DNA of 64,000 nucleotides, from the NCBI GenBank assembly GCA_964551995.1, contig CAZKFD010000011.1, positions 62,001 to 126,000 of the forward strand, written 5' to 3'. The notes under the pieces were generated by a model. That model saw only the letters and a program-made list of their open reading frames with translations. It ran no database searches and had not been told where the DNA came from. The stretch comes from DATKJS01 sp964551995 (GTDB taxonomy: Bacteria; Acidobacteriota; Aminicenantia; Aminicenantales; Saccharicenantaceae). Positions 9,598 to 18,003 of the stretch are shown here, piece after piece (the first letter of the stretch is position 1; each line of letters starts with the position of its first letter). Both the position numbers and the translations under genes were made by a program.

Positions 9598-10656
9598 ATG
9601 CGCCGGGAAACGATGTCGCCGCGCGAGCGATGGCAGGCTGTCCTCCGGAGGGAAAAGCCCGACCGGGTTCCCATGGACTTCTGGGGCACGGACGAGGCGG
9701 TCGCGTCGCTGGCGAAGCATCTCGGCTGCGGCGGCAAGCGGGAGGCCCTTGAGAGGCTCCATGTCGATTTCGTGGTCAAGGCGATCCCCTCTTACGTCGG
9801 CCCTCCTCTCGCGCCCGGCTCCGACCCCTTCGGGCGTCTGTACAGGAAAGTAGCCTTCGGCGGCGGCGTCTATGACGAGTGCGTCAACAGCCCTCTTGCG
9901 GCTTACGGCTCTGTCGAGGAGATCGAACGGGGCTACGCCTGGCCGAGCCCGGATTGGTGGGATTACGGCTCCCTGGCCGCCCGGCTCGAAGGGCTTGAGC
10001 GATACCCCGTCCAGGGGGGCGGCTCCGAACCTTTCCTGATCTACAAAGACCTCCGCGGCCAGGAGCAGGCCTTTGTCGACCTCGTCGAGAACCCTGAGAT
10101 GGTCGATTACTGCCTGGACAAACTCTTCGCCCTAGCCTATGAGGACACCCTGCGGACGCTCGGGGCCCTTCCCGGCCGCGTCCTGTTCACGTATGTGGCC
10201 GAGGACATGGGCGGCCAGAACGATCTGATGCTCTCCGTCACCCATATCCGCAGCTTCCTCCTCCCCCGGATGAAGCGGATCATCGACCTCTCACACGACG
10301 GCGGCGCCTACGTCTTCCACCACAACGACGGCGCGATCCGCCGCATCATCCCGGACATGATCGAGGCCGGAATCGACCTCCTCAACCCGATCCAATGGCG
10401 GTGCGGCGGCATGGACAGGGAGGTCCTGAAGAGGGATTTCGGCTCCCGGGTCGTTTTCCACGGCGGCATCGACAATCAGCAGACGCTGCCCTTCGGGAGC
10501 GCGTCCGAAGTCCGGCGGGAGGTGCTCGACAACCTGAGGATCCTGGGCCGGGACGGCGGCTACATCCTGGCGCCCTGTCACAATATCCAGGCCCTGACCC
10601 CGCCCGAAAACATCGTGGCCGTGTACGAAACAGGCTATGAGAACGGCTGGAGCTGA
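9598..10656 (+). CDS. Uroporphyrinogen decarboxylase-like (MtaA/CmuA-type) protein
   Basis: 352 residues of the URO-D superfamily TIM barrel: ERWQAVLRREKPDRVPMDFW at the N-terminus, then YVAEDMGGQNDLMLS, FHHNDGAIRRIIPDMIEAGIDLLNPIQ and a C-terminal GGYILAPCHNIQALTPPENI. This form, with His/Cys late in the chain, is typical of URO-D-like proteins outside haem synthesis, several of which are methyl transferases acting on corrinoid or thiol carriers. No haem genes are nearby. It follows a GntR regulator in a glycan locus, and such orphan URO-D-like genes often lie in sugar clusters with unknown activity. Start: ATG 9598 after GGAGAG; ATG 9613 is an alternative. Confidence 0.85.
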   Translation: MRRETMSPRERWQAVLRREKPDRVPMDFWGTDEAVASLAKHLGCGGKREALERLHVDFVVKAIPSYVGPPLAPGSDPFGRLYRKVAFGGGVYDECVNSPLAAYGSVEEIERGYAWPSPDWWDYGSLAARLEGLERYPVQGGGSEPFLIYKDLRGQEQAFVDLVENPEMVDYCLDKLFALAYEDTLRTLGALPGRVLFTYVAEDMGGQNDLMLSVTHIRSFLLPRMKRIIDLSHDGGAYVFHHNDGAIRRIIPDMIEAGIDLLNPIQWRCGGMDREVLKRDFGSRVVFHGGIDNQQTLPFGSASEVRREVLDNLRILGRDGGYILAPCHNIQALTPPENIVAVYETGYENGWS

Positions 10657-10734
10657 GTCCGTCCCCCGGAGCCCGGGCGCCTCGGCCTCCGGCGGATGAC
10701 CCGGGGGAGCGGCCGGGTTCATTAGGAGGACGAC

Positions 10735-11098
10735 ATGAGGACGAGACGAGCTGCCGTCTCTTGGCTGGTCATCGCCGCGGCGGGAGCGATCATCCTGACA
10801 GGAAAGGCACAAGCCTACGGATCGGAGCCCTCCCGTCTCGGCGGCGGGAGAGCGTCGTCCGCGGCCCCTTCCGATCCCTGCACCAGCCTCTGGTATGCCC
10901 ATCCCGCCGATAAGTGTGAGGACGGCTTTCCGGTCGGGAACTGACGGCTCGGGACCATGGTCCCCGGCAGGACCGACGAAGAAGACATCTCGCTCAACGA
11001 AGAGACCTGCTGGTCGGGCGGTCCGCTTCATGTCGCTGGAAGTAGGCGTGACCGAGTTCGAAACCCGGCCGGCCAGAGCTTCCTCGTGAGAGCCCGGT
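10735..11098 (+). pseudogene. Remnant of a GH95-type alpha-L-fucosidase gene
   Basis: A good ribosome binding site (TTAGGAGGAC) and ATG 10735 start a signal peptide, followed by SLWYAHPADKCEDGFPVGN. An in-frame TGA at 10942-10944 replaces the Gly codon (GGA) expected in the GH95 motif GNGRLGAMV. The same frame continues as RLGTMVPGRTDEEDISLNEETCWSGGPLH, which is the GH95 N-terminal domain, and then dissolves into unrelated sequence ending in a stop at about 11098. GH95 enzymes are about 750-800 residues, so more than 80 % is gone. This is a nonsense mutation plus 3' loss, so real decay. The rest of 11099-11296 is GC-rich with short inverted repeats and no gene I can support. Confidence 0.75.
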
Positions 11099-11296
11099 GA
11101 GACGCCTGAGCGCGCCGGGGGGCCCACGGCCATTGAAGTTCGGCGCGAGAAGCGATATGTTGAGTCTCCTCCGCCGGCCAGGGGCCGGAGGCCCGAGGAT
11201 GAGGCCGATTTCGGGCGTCCTCGGTCCCGGCGGGACGCCGGGCGGATGGAGCCGCCCCCGGGCGGACGATGACGGATAAAAAAGAGGAGGCCAGCC

Positions 11297-13573
11297 GTGA
11301 TGAGAAAACGTTTCGTCCTGATCCTTCTCGTCGTATTGATGGCGGGACTCGGCGTGCCGCGCGTCGGCGCGGCCCCGGACAAGCCTGCGGACCCGATCTT
11401 GACGATCGACCGCATCTTCGCCTCGCGGGAATTCATCCCCGAGCGCTTCGGCCCGGCCCGCTGGATGAAGGACGGAGAATCCTACACGACGCTCGAACCG
11501 AGCGCGGCGGCGAAGGGCGGACGGGACCTCGTCCTCCACGACGCCAAGACCGGGAAGCGGGATGTCCTTGTCTCCGCCGCCCGGCTCGTCCCCCCCGGCG
11601 CGTCTGAGCCGCTGTCCATCGAGAACTATGACTGGTCTCCCGACGGCAAGGTCCTGATCATCTTCTCGAACTCCAAGCGCGTCTGGCGCCAGAACACGCG
11701 CGGCGACTACTGGACCTTCGACCTCCGCTCGGGCCGACTCCACAAGCTCGGAGCGGAGTTCGAGGCGTCGACCCTCATGTTCGCCAAGCTCTCGCCGGAC
11801 GGGCGGCTGGCGGCCTACGTCGTCCAGCATAATATCTATGACGAAGAGCTCGCGACGGGCTTGGTCCGGCAGCTCACGTTCGACGGCGACGCGGACACGG
11901 TCAACGGGACGTCCGACTGGGTCAACGAGGAGGAGCTCGACATCCGCGACGGGTTCCGCTGGAGCCCCGACAGCCAGTCCATCGCCTTCTGGCAGTTCAA
12001 CACGCGCGGCGTCGGCCTCTTTTCGATGATCAACAACACGGATGCCGCGTACCCCGAGATCATCAGTTTCACGTACCCCGAGGCCGGGACCACGAACTCG
12101 GCGGTCCGGGTGGGCGTCGTCTCCGCCGGCGGGTCCGCGCCCGTCTGGATGAAGGCCCCCGGCGACCCCCGGAACAATTATATCCCGAGGCTCGAGTGGG
12201 CCGGGAACTCCCGGGAGGTCATCTTCCAACAGCTCAACCGCCTGCAGAACACGGACAGGGTCTTCATCGGAGAGGCCGCGACCGGCGACGTGCGGCCGAT
12301 CTTCACGGACAGGGACGAAGCCTGGGTCGACATCATGCCCGAGTTCATCTGGCTGGCCGGCGGAGAAAGCCTTCTCTGGTTGAGCGAGAGGGACGGCTGG
12401 AGACACGTTTACGCCGTGCCCCGCGCCGAAGGGGACATCAAGTTGCTGACGCCGGGCGACTACGATGTCGTAAGCATCGACGGCCTGGATGAAAGGGGGG
12501 GCCGGCTCTATATCACGGCGTCGCCCGATGACGGCACGAAGCGCTTCATCTACTGCGTCCGGCTGGACGGCCGGGGAAAGCCGGAGCGCGTCGGCCCGGC
12601 GAACCAAACGGGCGTCCACCGCATAGACGTCTCCCCTTCGGGCCGCTGGGCATTCCATACCTGGTCGAGTCTGGATACCCCTCCCGAGACCGAACTCGTA
12701 CGCTTTCCCGGGGGGGAGAGCGTCCGCGTTCTCGCCGCCGATAAGGAGCTCCGGGCCAAGGTGGACGCGCTCAAGCGGAACAGGGTCGAGTTCTTCAAGC
12801 TCGCGATCGGCGGCGGCGTCCGGGTGGACGGCTGGCGCATCCTGCCGCCGGATTTCGATCCGGCCAAAAGGTACCCGCTGTTCGTCTATGTCTACGGGGA
12901 GCCGGCCGGCCAGACCGTCCAGGACGGCTGGGGAGGGAACACCTACCTCTGGCATCTGATGCTTGCCCAGCGGGGATACATCATCGCCAGCTTCGACAAC
13001 CACGGGACGCCGGCGCCGCGCGGCCGGGCTTGGCGCAAGAGCATCTACCGGCAGGTCGGCATCCTCGCCTCGGCGGACCAGGCCGCGGCGGCCCGGGCGG
13101 CCATCGCCGCTTGGCCGTTCGTCGATCCCGATCGGGTCGGGATCTGGGGCTGGAGCGGGGGCGGCTCGATGACCCTCAACGCCATGTTCCGCTACCCCGG
13201 CCTCTACAAGACGGGGATCTCCGTCGCCGCCGTGCCGGACATGCGGCTCTACGATACGATCTACCAGGAACGCTATATGGGACTCCCGCAGGAGAACGAG
13301 GAGGGGTACCGCGACGGTTCGCCGATCACTTTCGCGAAGCAGCTTGAGGGGCGGCTCCTGATCGTTCACGGCACGGGCGACGACAACGTCCATTACCAGG
13401 GCTTCGAGAGGCTGATCAACGAGCTTGTGGCCCATATCAAGCCGTTCACGATGATGTCCTATCCTAACCGCACCCACGGGATCTTCGAAGGCCAGGGCAC
13501 AACGCGCCACCTTTACAATCTGTTTCTATGGTTTCTGGGCGAGAACCTGCCGCCGGGAGCCAGGGCGCATTGA
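11297..13573 (+). CDS. Dipeptidyl peptidase IV-like serine peptidase (S9B)
   Basis: 758 residues with a signal peptide (about 1-25). The beta-propeller (about 60-480) holds several WSPDG-type blades and the DWVNEEE motif near residue 215, equivalent to the Glu pair that anchors the substrate N-terminus in DPP-IV. The C-terminal alpha/beta hydrolase carries Ser620 in GWSGGGS, Asp695/696 in HGTGDDNVH and His727 in THG. It should cleave X-Pro or X-Ala dipeptides in the periplasm. The usual GWSYGG is GWSGGG here, a mild deviation. AGGAGG at 11285-11290 serves GTG 11297 (6 nt) or ATG 11300 (9 nt). It pairs functionally with the S9C peptidase at 29.5-31.6 kb in scavenging of peptides. Confidence 0.93.
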   Translation: MMRKRFVLILLVVLMAGLGVPRVGAAPDKPADPILTIDRIFASREFIPERFGPARWMKDGESYTTLEPSAAAKGGRDLVLHDAKTGKRDVLVSAARLVPPGASEPLSIENYDWSPDGKVLIIFSNSKRVWRQNTRGDYWTFDLRSGRLHKLGAEFEASTLMFAKLSPDGRLAAYVVQHNIYDEELATGLVRQLTFDGDADTVNGTSDWVNEEELDIRDGFRWSPDSQSIAFWQFNTRGVGLFSMINNTDAAYPEIISFTYPEAGTTNSAVRVGVVSAGGSAPVWMKAPGDPRNNYIPRLEWAGNSREVIFQQLNRLQNTDRVFIGEAATGDVRPIFTDRDEAWVDIMPEFIWLAGGESLLWLSERDGWRHVYAVPRAEGDIKLLTPGDYDVVSIDGLDERGGRLYITASPDDGTKRFIYCVRLDGRGKPERVGPANQTGVHRIDVSPSGRWAFHTWSSLDTPPETELVRFPGGESVRVLAADKELRAKVDALKRNRVEFFKLAIGGGVRVDGWRILPPDFDPAKRYPLFVYVYGEPAGQTVQDGWGGNTYLWHLMLAQRGYIIASFDNHGTPAPRGRAWRKSIYRQVGILASADQAAAARAAIAAWPFVDPDRVGIWGWSGGGSMTLNAMFRYPGLYKTGISVAAVPDMRLYDTIYQERYMGLPQENEEGYRDGSPITFAKQLEGRLLIVHGTGDDNVHYQGFERLINELVAHIKPFTMMSYPNRTHGIFEGQGTTRHLYNLFLWFLGENLPPGARAH

Positions 13574-13591
13574 ACGCGCCCTTCGGGGATG

Positions 13592-13845
13592 GAACGGAAT
13601 CCTCATACCTCCGGTTGACGGGCGCGCTGGGAACGTATTCCGGGCTGTTCATGACCATCTTCCTGATGAGCAGGACCATGCGCTCTCCGAGCCCTCCCCC
13701 CGTATCGGCCACCAGGTACCGGACGGCCCGCATCGTATCGTCGAAAAAGAAGTCGCCGACCTTGCCCACGTCGCCGTCGGTGGCCACGATCTGGTAACCG
13801 AGAAGTTCCTTGACGCTTCTCAGCGCTTGATGAGCTTCTGCCTGA
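13592..13845 (-). pseudogene. PRC-barrel domain remnant
   Basis: The minus strand reads LRSVKELLGYQIVATDGDVGKVGDFFFDD and continues to VRYLVADTGG, the N-terminal half of a PRC-barrel, then MVLLIRK and NSPEYVPSAPVNRRYE, which normally sits much later in such proteins. There is no start codon next to the domain and the middle is missing, so this is a deleted remnant. It lies convergent to the S9B peptidase and explains much of the 420-base gap before the BON gene. Confidence 0.55.
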
Positions 13846-13911
13846 ATAGGGGACGGAAGCCGGCCGCCGGTTCGCGCCCACTCTGCACCGTTCCCGGGAG
13901 ACGGGAGCCGA

Positions 13912-13940
13912 TTGAAAAGCCCCCGGCCGGGGCCTATAAT
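13912..13940 (+). promoter_or_regulatory. Sigma70 promoter of the BON-domain gene
   Basis: TTGAAA (13912-13917), 17 bp spacer, TATAAT (13935-13940), 53 nt before the ATG at 13993. Confidence 0.7.
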
Positions 13941-13992
13941 GGCCGTGGGCCGTTCAGGGCCGTGATTCATCCATGGGCCGACGGAGGGGACG

Positions 13993-14760
13993 ATGGCAAA
14001 GTTATCCATGCGGAGGAACCTGGCGCTCGCGGCGACGGCCCTTCTCCTGATGCTGGCCGGGGGTCCGTTCCCGGCCCGCGGGCAGAACGCCGCATCCGAC
14101 GAGGGCGTCCGTGCCCGGGTCGAACAGAAGTTCATGAAGGAGGGGCTCCTCGTCGGTAACGACATCCATGTGACGGTCGAGAACCGGACCGTGACTCTGA
14201 CCGGCAATGTCAGGACCCTGGCCCAGGCCGAGACGGCTCGGAAGGCCGCGGAGTCCGAGGCCAAAGGGTACAAAGTCATGAGCCGCCTCGAAGCGGCCGG
14301 GCCGGACCGGCCCATTCGGCAGATCGCCGAGAGCATCATGAGTGCTATCGATAAGTATCCCTCGTATTATATTTTCGATTCTGTCGGCGTCGGCATCGAC
14401 GACGCGGGTGTGACCACTCTCAAGGGCTGGACGTATTATCCCTGGAGCGCCGAGGACTTCGTCAAGATCGCCGAGAACCAGCCGGGCGTCACGAAGATCA
14501 AGAACGAGATTACGCGGCTGATGAGCATGAGCTCCGACACGGCGCTACGCTTTCAGGTCGCCCGGCTGATCTACAGGCGGCCGCTGGCCGCTTCTTTCGC
14601 CCGCATGAGCGGGCCGATCCACATCATCGTGAACAACAGCGTGGTCACGCTGGTGGGGACCGTCCGGAGTGAGAGCGACAGGAGCAGTTACGAACAGATG
14701 GTCCGCAGCAATACGGGGGCGCTTAACGTCATCAACGAGCTCCGGGTCAGCGGGAAGTGA
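13993..14760 (+). CDS. Periplasmic protein with BON domains
   Basis: 255 residues: a signal peptide ending near ARGQN, then three successive BON-like units. The first (about 37-98) shows VRARVEQKFMKEGLL and VTVENRTVTLTGNVRTLAQAETA. The second (about 108-172) shows SVGVGIDDAGVTTLKGWTYYPW. The third (about 182-252) shows PIHIIVNNSVVTLVGTVRSESDR. BON domains bind phospholipid surfaces, and proteins such as OsmY and DolP support envelope integrity. The gene has its own strong promoter and stands alone, like an envelope-stress gene. Confidence 0.88.
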   Translation: MAKLSMRRNLALAATALLLMLAGGPFPARGQNAASDEGVRARVEQKFMKEGLLVGNDIHVTVENRTVTLTGNVRTLAQAETARKAAESEAKGYKVMSRLEAAGPDRPIRQIAESIMSAIDKYPSYYIFDSVGVGIDDAGVTTLKGWTYYPWSAEDFVKIAENQPGVTKIKNEITRLMSMSSDTALRFQVARLIYRRPLAASFARMSGPIHIIVNNSVVTLVGTVRSESDRSSYEQMVRSNTGALNVINELRVSGK

Positions 14761-14857
14761 CCGGGAGGCATTGGCGCCCGCAAGGGGGTCGCAGGAAACG
14801 GCGGGTCGTGGTATACTCGGGCAGCCCCGCGGCCGGCCGCCCCGGGCGCCGACGGTC

Positions 14858-15430
14858 ATGAAGAAACCGGGCTATCTCAGGCAGTATATCGGCGACAAGG
14901 ACGTCGGCGCCCTGCATCCGAGCTCTCACTTTCTCGTCCGGCGGCTCATCCGGTGCCTGCGTCCCGGGTCCATCGGGACCCTGGTCGAGTTCGGTCCGGG
15001 GCCAGGCGTTTCGACCCGCCCGATCCTGGAGGTCATCCCCGAGTCGGCCCGCTACGTCGCCATCGAGAAGAACCCCGCCTTCCTGGCGGCGCTGAGGTCG
15101 GAGATCACGGACCCCCGGCTCCTGGCCGTCGAGGGGGACGCCCGGTCGGCCGGCGACATCCTGTCGGGGCTGGGGATCGTGACCGCCGATGCCGTCATCG
15201 CCAGCATTCCGTTCTCGTTTTTATCCCGCGACGAGCGGGGGGCGATGCTCGACACGGTTTATTCGATCCTGGCCGACGACGGCGACTTCGTGATCTTCCA
15301 CCAGTTCTCCCTCATGATGCGCTCGGAGTTGAAAGAGAGGTTTGCCGGCGTCCGGGTCCATTTCGAGCCGCGCAACGTCTTCCCCTGTTTCCTGCTCCAC
15401 TGCAGAAAGCAGCCCCGGCGGGAGGTTTGA
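14858..15430 (+). CDS. SAM-dependent methyltransferase (phospholipid N-methyltransferase-like)
   Basis: 190 residues. Motif I is VEFGPGPGVSTRPIL, preceded by SSHFLVRRLIRCL; the acidic end of the next strand is YVAIEKNPAFLAAL, and a later strand gives ADAVIASIPFSFLS. The layout is that of the phosphatidylethanolamine N-methyltransferase and rRNA adenine dimethylase-like class I enzymes; a lipid substrate is plausible but not shown. ATG 14858 is chosen as the first start in frame with sensible sequence; the site upstream is weak. TATACT at 14812-14817 may be its -10. It precedes the two-component genes on the same strand. Confidence 0.75.
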   Translation: MKKPGYLRQYIGDKDVGALHPSSHFLVRRLIRCLRPGSIGTLVEFGPGPGVSTRPILEVIPESARYVAIEKNPAFLAALRSEITDPRLLAVEGDARSAGDILSGLGIVTADAVIASIPFSFLSRDERGAMLDTVYSILADDGDFVIFHQFSLMMRSELKERFAGVRVHFEPRNVFPCFLLHCRKQPRREV

Positions 15431-15506
15431 ACGAATTTTTAGGAAAAGTTCAGTGGGGGAAGCCGGGAAGGGGTGATATCCTGCGGAGGAGCGAAAGGCC
15501 GACTCC

Positions 15507-16190
15507 TTGAACATCCTGGTTATAGAGGACGAAAAGAAAGTCGCTCAGGCCCTCAAGAAGGGGCTGACGGCCGAGCGCTACGAGGTCGAAGTCGCGCTAA
15601 CGGGCGAAGAGGGCTTTCTCCTGGTCTGCTCAGAGACCTTCGACCTCATCATCCTGGACCTCATGTTGCCCGGCCGGGACGGCATGGAAATCCTTCGGGC
15701 GCTCCGCCAGAACAACGTTCGGACGCCCGTCCTGATCCTGACGGCCAGAGACGCCGTCGGTGACAAGATCCTCGGCCTGGACCTGGGGGCGGACGATTAC
15801 CTCATCAAGCCTTTTGCCTTTCCCGAGCTGACGGCCAGGATCCGGGCCCTGCTGAGGCGGGGCCGCGGCGAGCCGCCGACGAAGCTGGGCCTCGCCGACC
15901 TCGAAATGGACCTCCTCGAGCGGACGGTCCTGCGCGCCAAGCAGGTCATCTCGCTGACGGTCAAGGAATTCGAGCTGCTCGAGTTCCTCCTCCGCAATCA
16001 GGGGCATGTCGTCACGCGGGAGATGCTGGCCCGGGACGTCTGGAAGGAAACAATGCGGGCGACCCCGCTGGATAACGTGATCGATGTCCACATCGGCCGG
16101 CTGCGCAAGAAAATCGACGAGCCGTTCCCCCGGAGGCTGCTCCACACCGTGCGGGGGGTCGGGTTCATCCTTTCGGAGAAAGCATCGTGA
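15507..16190 (+). CDS. Response regulator, OmpR/PhoB family
   Basis: 227 residues with an N-terminal receiver: acidic pocket EDE at 7-9, phosphoacceptor Asp51 in IILDLMLPGRDG, and the Lys of YLIKPFAF near 100. The C-terminal winged helix contains LTVKEFELLEFLLRNQGHVVTR and the RGVGF turn. The start is TTG 15507; GGAGGA at 15485-15490 is rather far (16 nt). Its stop overlaps the GTG of the kinase by 4 nt, so the two are cotranslated. Confidence 0.93.
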   Translation: MNILVIEDEKKVAQALKKGLTAERYEVEVALTGEEGFLLVCSETFDLIILDLMLPGRDGMEILRALRQNNVRTPVLILTARDAVGDKILGLDLGADDYLIKPFAFPELTARIRALLRRGRGEPPTKLGLADLEMDLLERTVLRAKQVISLTVKEFELLEFLLRNQGHVVTREMLARDVWKETMRATPLDNVIDVHIGRLRKKIDEPFPRRLLHTVRGVGFILSEKAS

Positions 16191-17545
16191 GCTTCCGTCC
16201 CTCGAGCGTGCGCGTCCGGCTGACCCTCTGGTATACCCTAATCCTGGCGGGCATCGTCGTCGTCTTTTCGCTCGTCGTCTTCTACTTCGTCAGGGCCAGC
16301 CTCTACCGTCAGCTTGACCGTCAGCTGGACGCGTATTTCCAGGAGATCTCCCAGGCCTCGTCCGAGGAGCCGGGCAAGATCCCCGACTTTGAAACCCAGG
16401 GTGCCACGGAGTTTTTTCAGCTCGTCAAAGGCGGAAAGCTCTTCTTCGAGACTCCGGCCTACGGGAGGTCCGGCCTGCCGGTCTTCGGCCCGTCGTCCGC
16501 CTCCGGCACCCGGACGCTCCGGTCCCCGGCCGGCGCCCGGTTCCGCTTGAAGACGGGGCCGGCCGCAGGGGAAGTTCGTCTCACGGTCGCCGTCGAAGCT
16601 GGGCCCGTGCGGACGGCTCTCCAAACGCTTGCCGTCATCCTCTTGCTCGTCCTCCCCGCCGCTCTCGTTCTGGCGGCTTTCGGGGGATATGTCATGGCCG
16701 GACGCCTCCTGAAACCCGTCGCTGGCCTGGCCGCCCGGGCTGACAAAATCTCGGCCGAGAACCTGTCGGCGCGGCTGCCGGTGGAAAATCCGCGCGACGA
16801 GTTCGGGCAGCTGGCAGGCGTCTTCAACCGCACCTTGTCCCGCCTGGAGGACTCCTTCGAGCGGCTGCGCCGCTTCACGGCCGACGCGTCCCATGAGCTG
16901 AGGACGCCCCTGACGATGATCCGGAGCGTCGGGGAAGTCGCGCTCGAGGAGGACCTGGACCCGGCCGCCTACCGTGACCGGATCGGCAGCATGCTTGAAG
17001 ACGTCAGCCGGCTGACCCGCCTCGTCGACGACCTCCTGACGCTCACGCGGGGCGATTCCCGGGCTGTGGAGCTTCGGCGTCGTGAGGCCGATGTCGGCCG
17101 CCTGGTTGAACGAGCGGTTGAAGATATGCGCCCCCTGGCCGAGGAAAAAAACCAGAGCCTGATCCTGCCACCGGAAGGGCCGGCCGCGATTCTTGCGGAC
17201 GAGGCGACGCTGAGGCTGGCGCTGGTCAACCTTTTGGACAATGCCATCAAATACACTCCCGAGGCGGGCGAGATCACGGTCCGTTCCCGTGTCCGCGGAG
17301 ACGAGGTCCTTATCGAAGTCGCGGACACGGGCCCCGGCATCCCACCCGGATACGGAGACCGGATATTCGACCGGTTTTACCGGGTCGAAAGGGGCCGGTC
17401 AAGTCCGTCCGGAGGAGCCGGGCTGGGCCTGTCCATCGCCAAGTGGGCGGTGGAAGCGAACGGCGGGCGGATTGAATGGGAATCCCGGGAGGGAGAAGGA
17501 ACCACCTTCCGCCTCGTCTTTCCCGTTATTCCCAAGAGAACCTGA
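16187..17545 (+). CDS. Two-component sensor histidine kinase
   Basis: 452 residues: TM1 about 12-34, a periplasmic sensor of about 110 residues, TM2 about 140-165, HAMP about 165-220, then the H-box FTADASHELRTPLTM and the HATPase domain with N-box (NLLDNAIKYTP), G1 (DTGPGIP), F (IFDRFYRVE) and G2 (GAGLGLSIAK). This is the class-I layout of metal or envelope sensors that partner OmpR regulators. It overlaps the regulator gene by 4 nt and is followed 12 nt later by a small secreted PepSY-like gene, which may be its target or sensor helper. Confidence 0.93.
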   Translation: MSFRPSSVRVRLTLWYTLILAGIVVVFSLVVFYFVRASLYRQLDRQLDAYFQEISQASSEEPGKIPDFETQGATEFFQLVKGGKLFFETPAYGRSGLPVFGPSSASGTRTLRSPAGARFRLKTGPAAGEVRLTVAVEAGPVRTALQTLAVILLLVLPAALVLAAFGGYVMAGRLLKPVAGLAARADKISAENLSARLPVENPRDEFGQLAGVFNRTLSRLEDSFERLRRFTADASHELRTPLTMIRSVGEVALEEDLDPAAYRDRIGSMLEDVSRLTRLVDDLLTLTRGDSRAVELRRREADVGRLVERAVEDMRPLAEEKNQSLILPPEGPAAILADEATLRLALVNLLDNAIKYTPEAGEITVRSRVRGDEVLIEVADTGPGIPPGYGDRIFDRFYRVERGRSSPSGGAGLGLSIAKWAVEANGGRIEWESREGEGTTFRLVFPVIPKRT

Positions 17546-17557
17546 GAGGAGGAAATC

Positions 17558-17933
17558 ATGCGTCGTTGCGCCGTCCCATCCGTCCTGGCGGGTGCGTTCG
17601 TCTTCGTTCTGTCGTTGGCGGCGCCGTCCCCATCTGCCGGCCGGCAGGGCCACGAACGCGGAACTGGAGGGGAGACGCATATGCCTCCCGCCGTGGCCCG
17701 GGCGGTCGAGGCCAACTGCGGTCGCAACGGTCAATCAGGTCGAGAAATCCGAGGTCCGGGCCGAAATCCGCAAGGCAGGCAAAAAGGGCACCATCGCCAA
17801 GCTCGTTCCCCCGAAGCATGTCTATGAGGCGGAACTGGTCAAGGGAGAGCGCAGGGGTGAAGTTCAGGTGTCGCCCGACGGCAAGATTGTCGAAGGCGCC
17901 AAATGGGGTGCCGGGGATTTCCCAAGTCGGTAG
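17558..17933 (+). pseudogene. Small secreted PepSY-like protein, frameshifted
   Basis: AGAGGAGGAA precedes ATG 17558, which starts a signal peptide (MRRCAVPSVLAGAFVFVLSL) and then HMPPAVARAVEANC. The frame then loses sense, while the next frame carries VNQVEKSEVRAEIRK, AKLVPPKHVYEAELVKGERRG and EVQVSPDGKIVEGAKW, the PepSY-like pattern, ending with a stop at 17933. The break lies near 17722-17732 and needs +1 or -2. It is either a decayed gene or a sequence error. Small PepSY-like proteins are common partners of OmpR/kinase pairs, and this one is the third gene of that operon. Confidence 0.6.
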
Positions 17934-18003
17934 CGCGGCAAGGAATAAGCGGATAGAATAGTGGGGACATAAACGCTCGCGAGGAGTCCCGGAAGAGAGG
18001 TCC

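Noticed and set aside
10942..10944. TGA as selenocysteine in the GH95 remnant
   Set aside because: The codon replaces a conserved Gly, no SECIS-like hairpin follows directly, and the rest of the protein is missing.
11040..11075. TTCGAAAC stretch resembling a tRNA T-loop
   Set aside because: No matching acceptor, D or anticodon arms are present.
13528..13797. Plus-strand small gene after the S9B peptidase
   Set aside because: The minus strand of the same stretch carries recognisable PRC-barrel sequence; the plus frame is low-complexity Ser/Thr/Pro.
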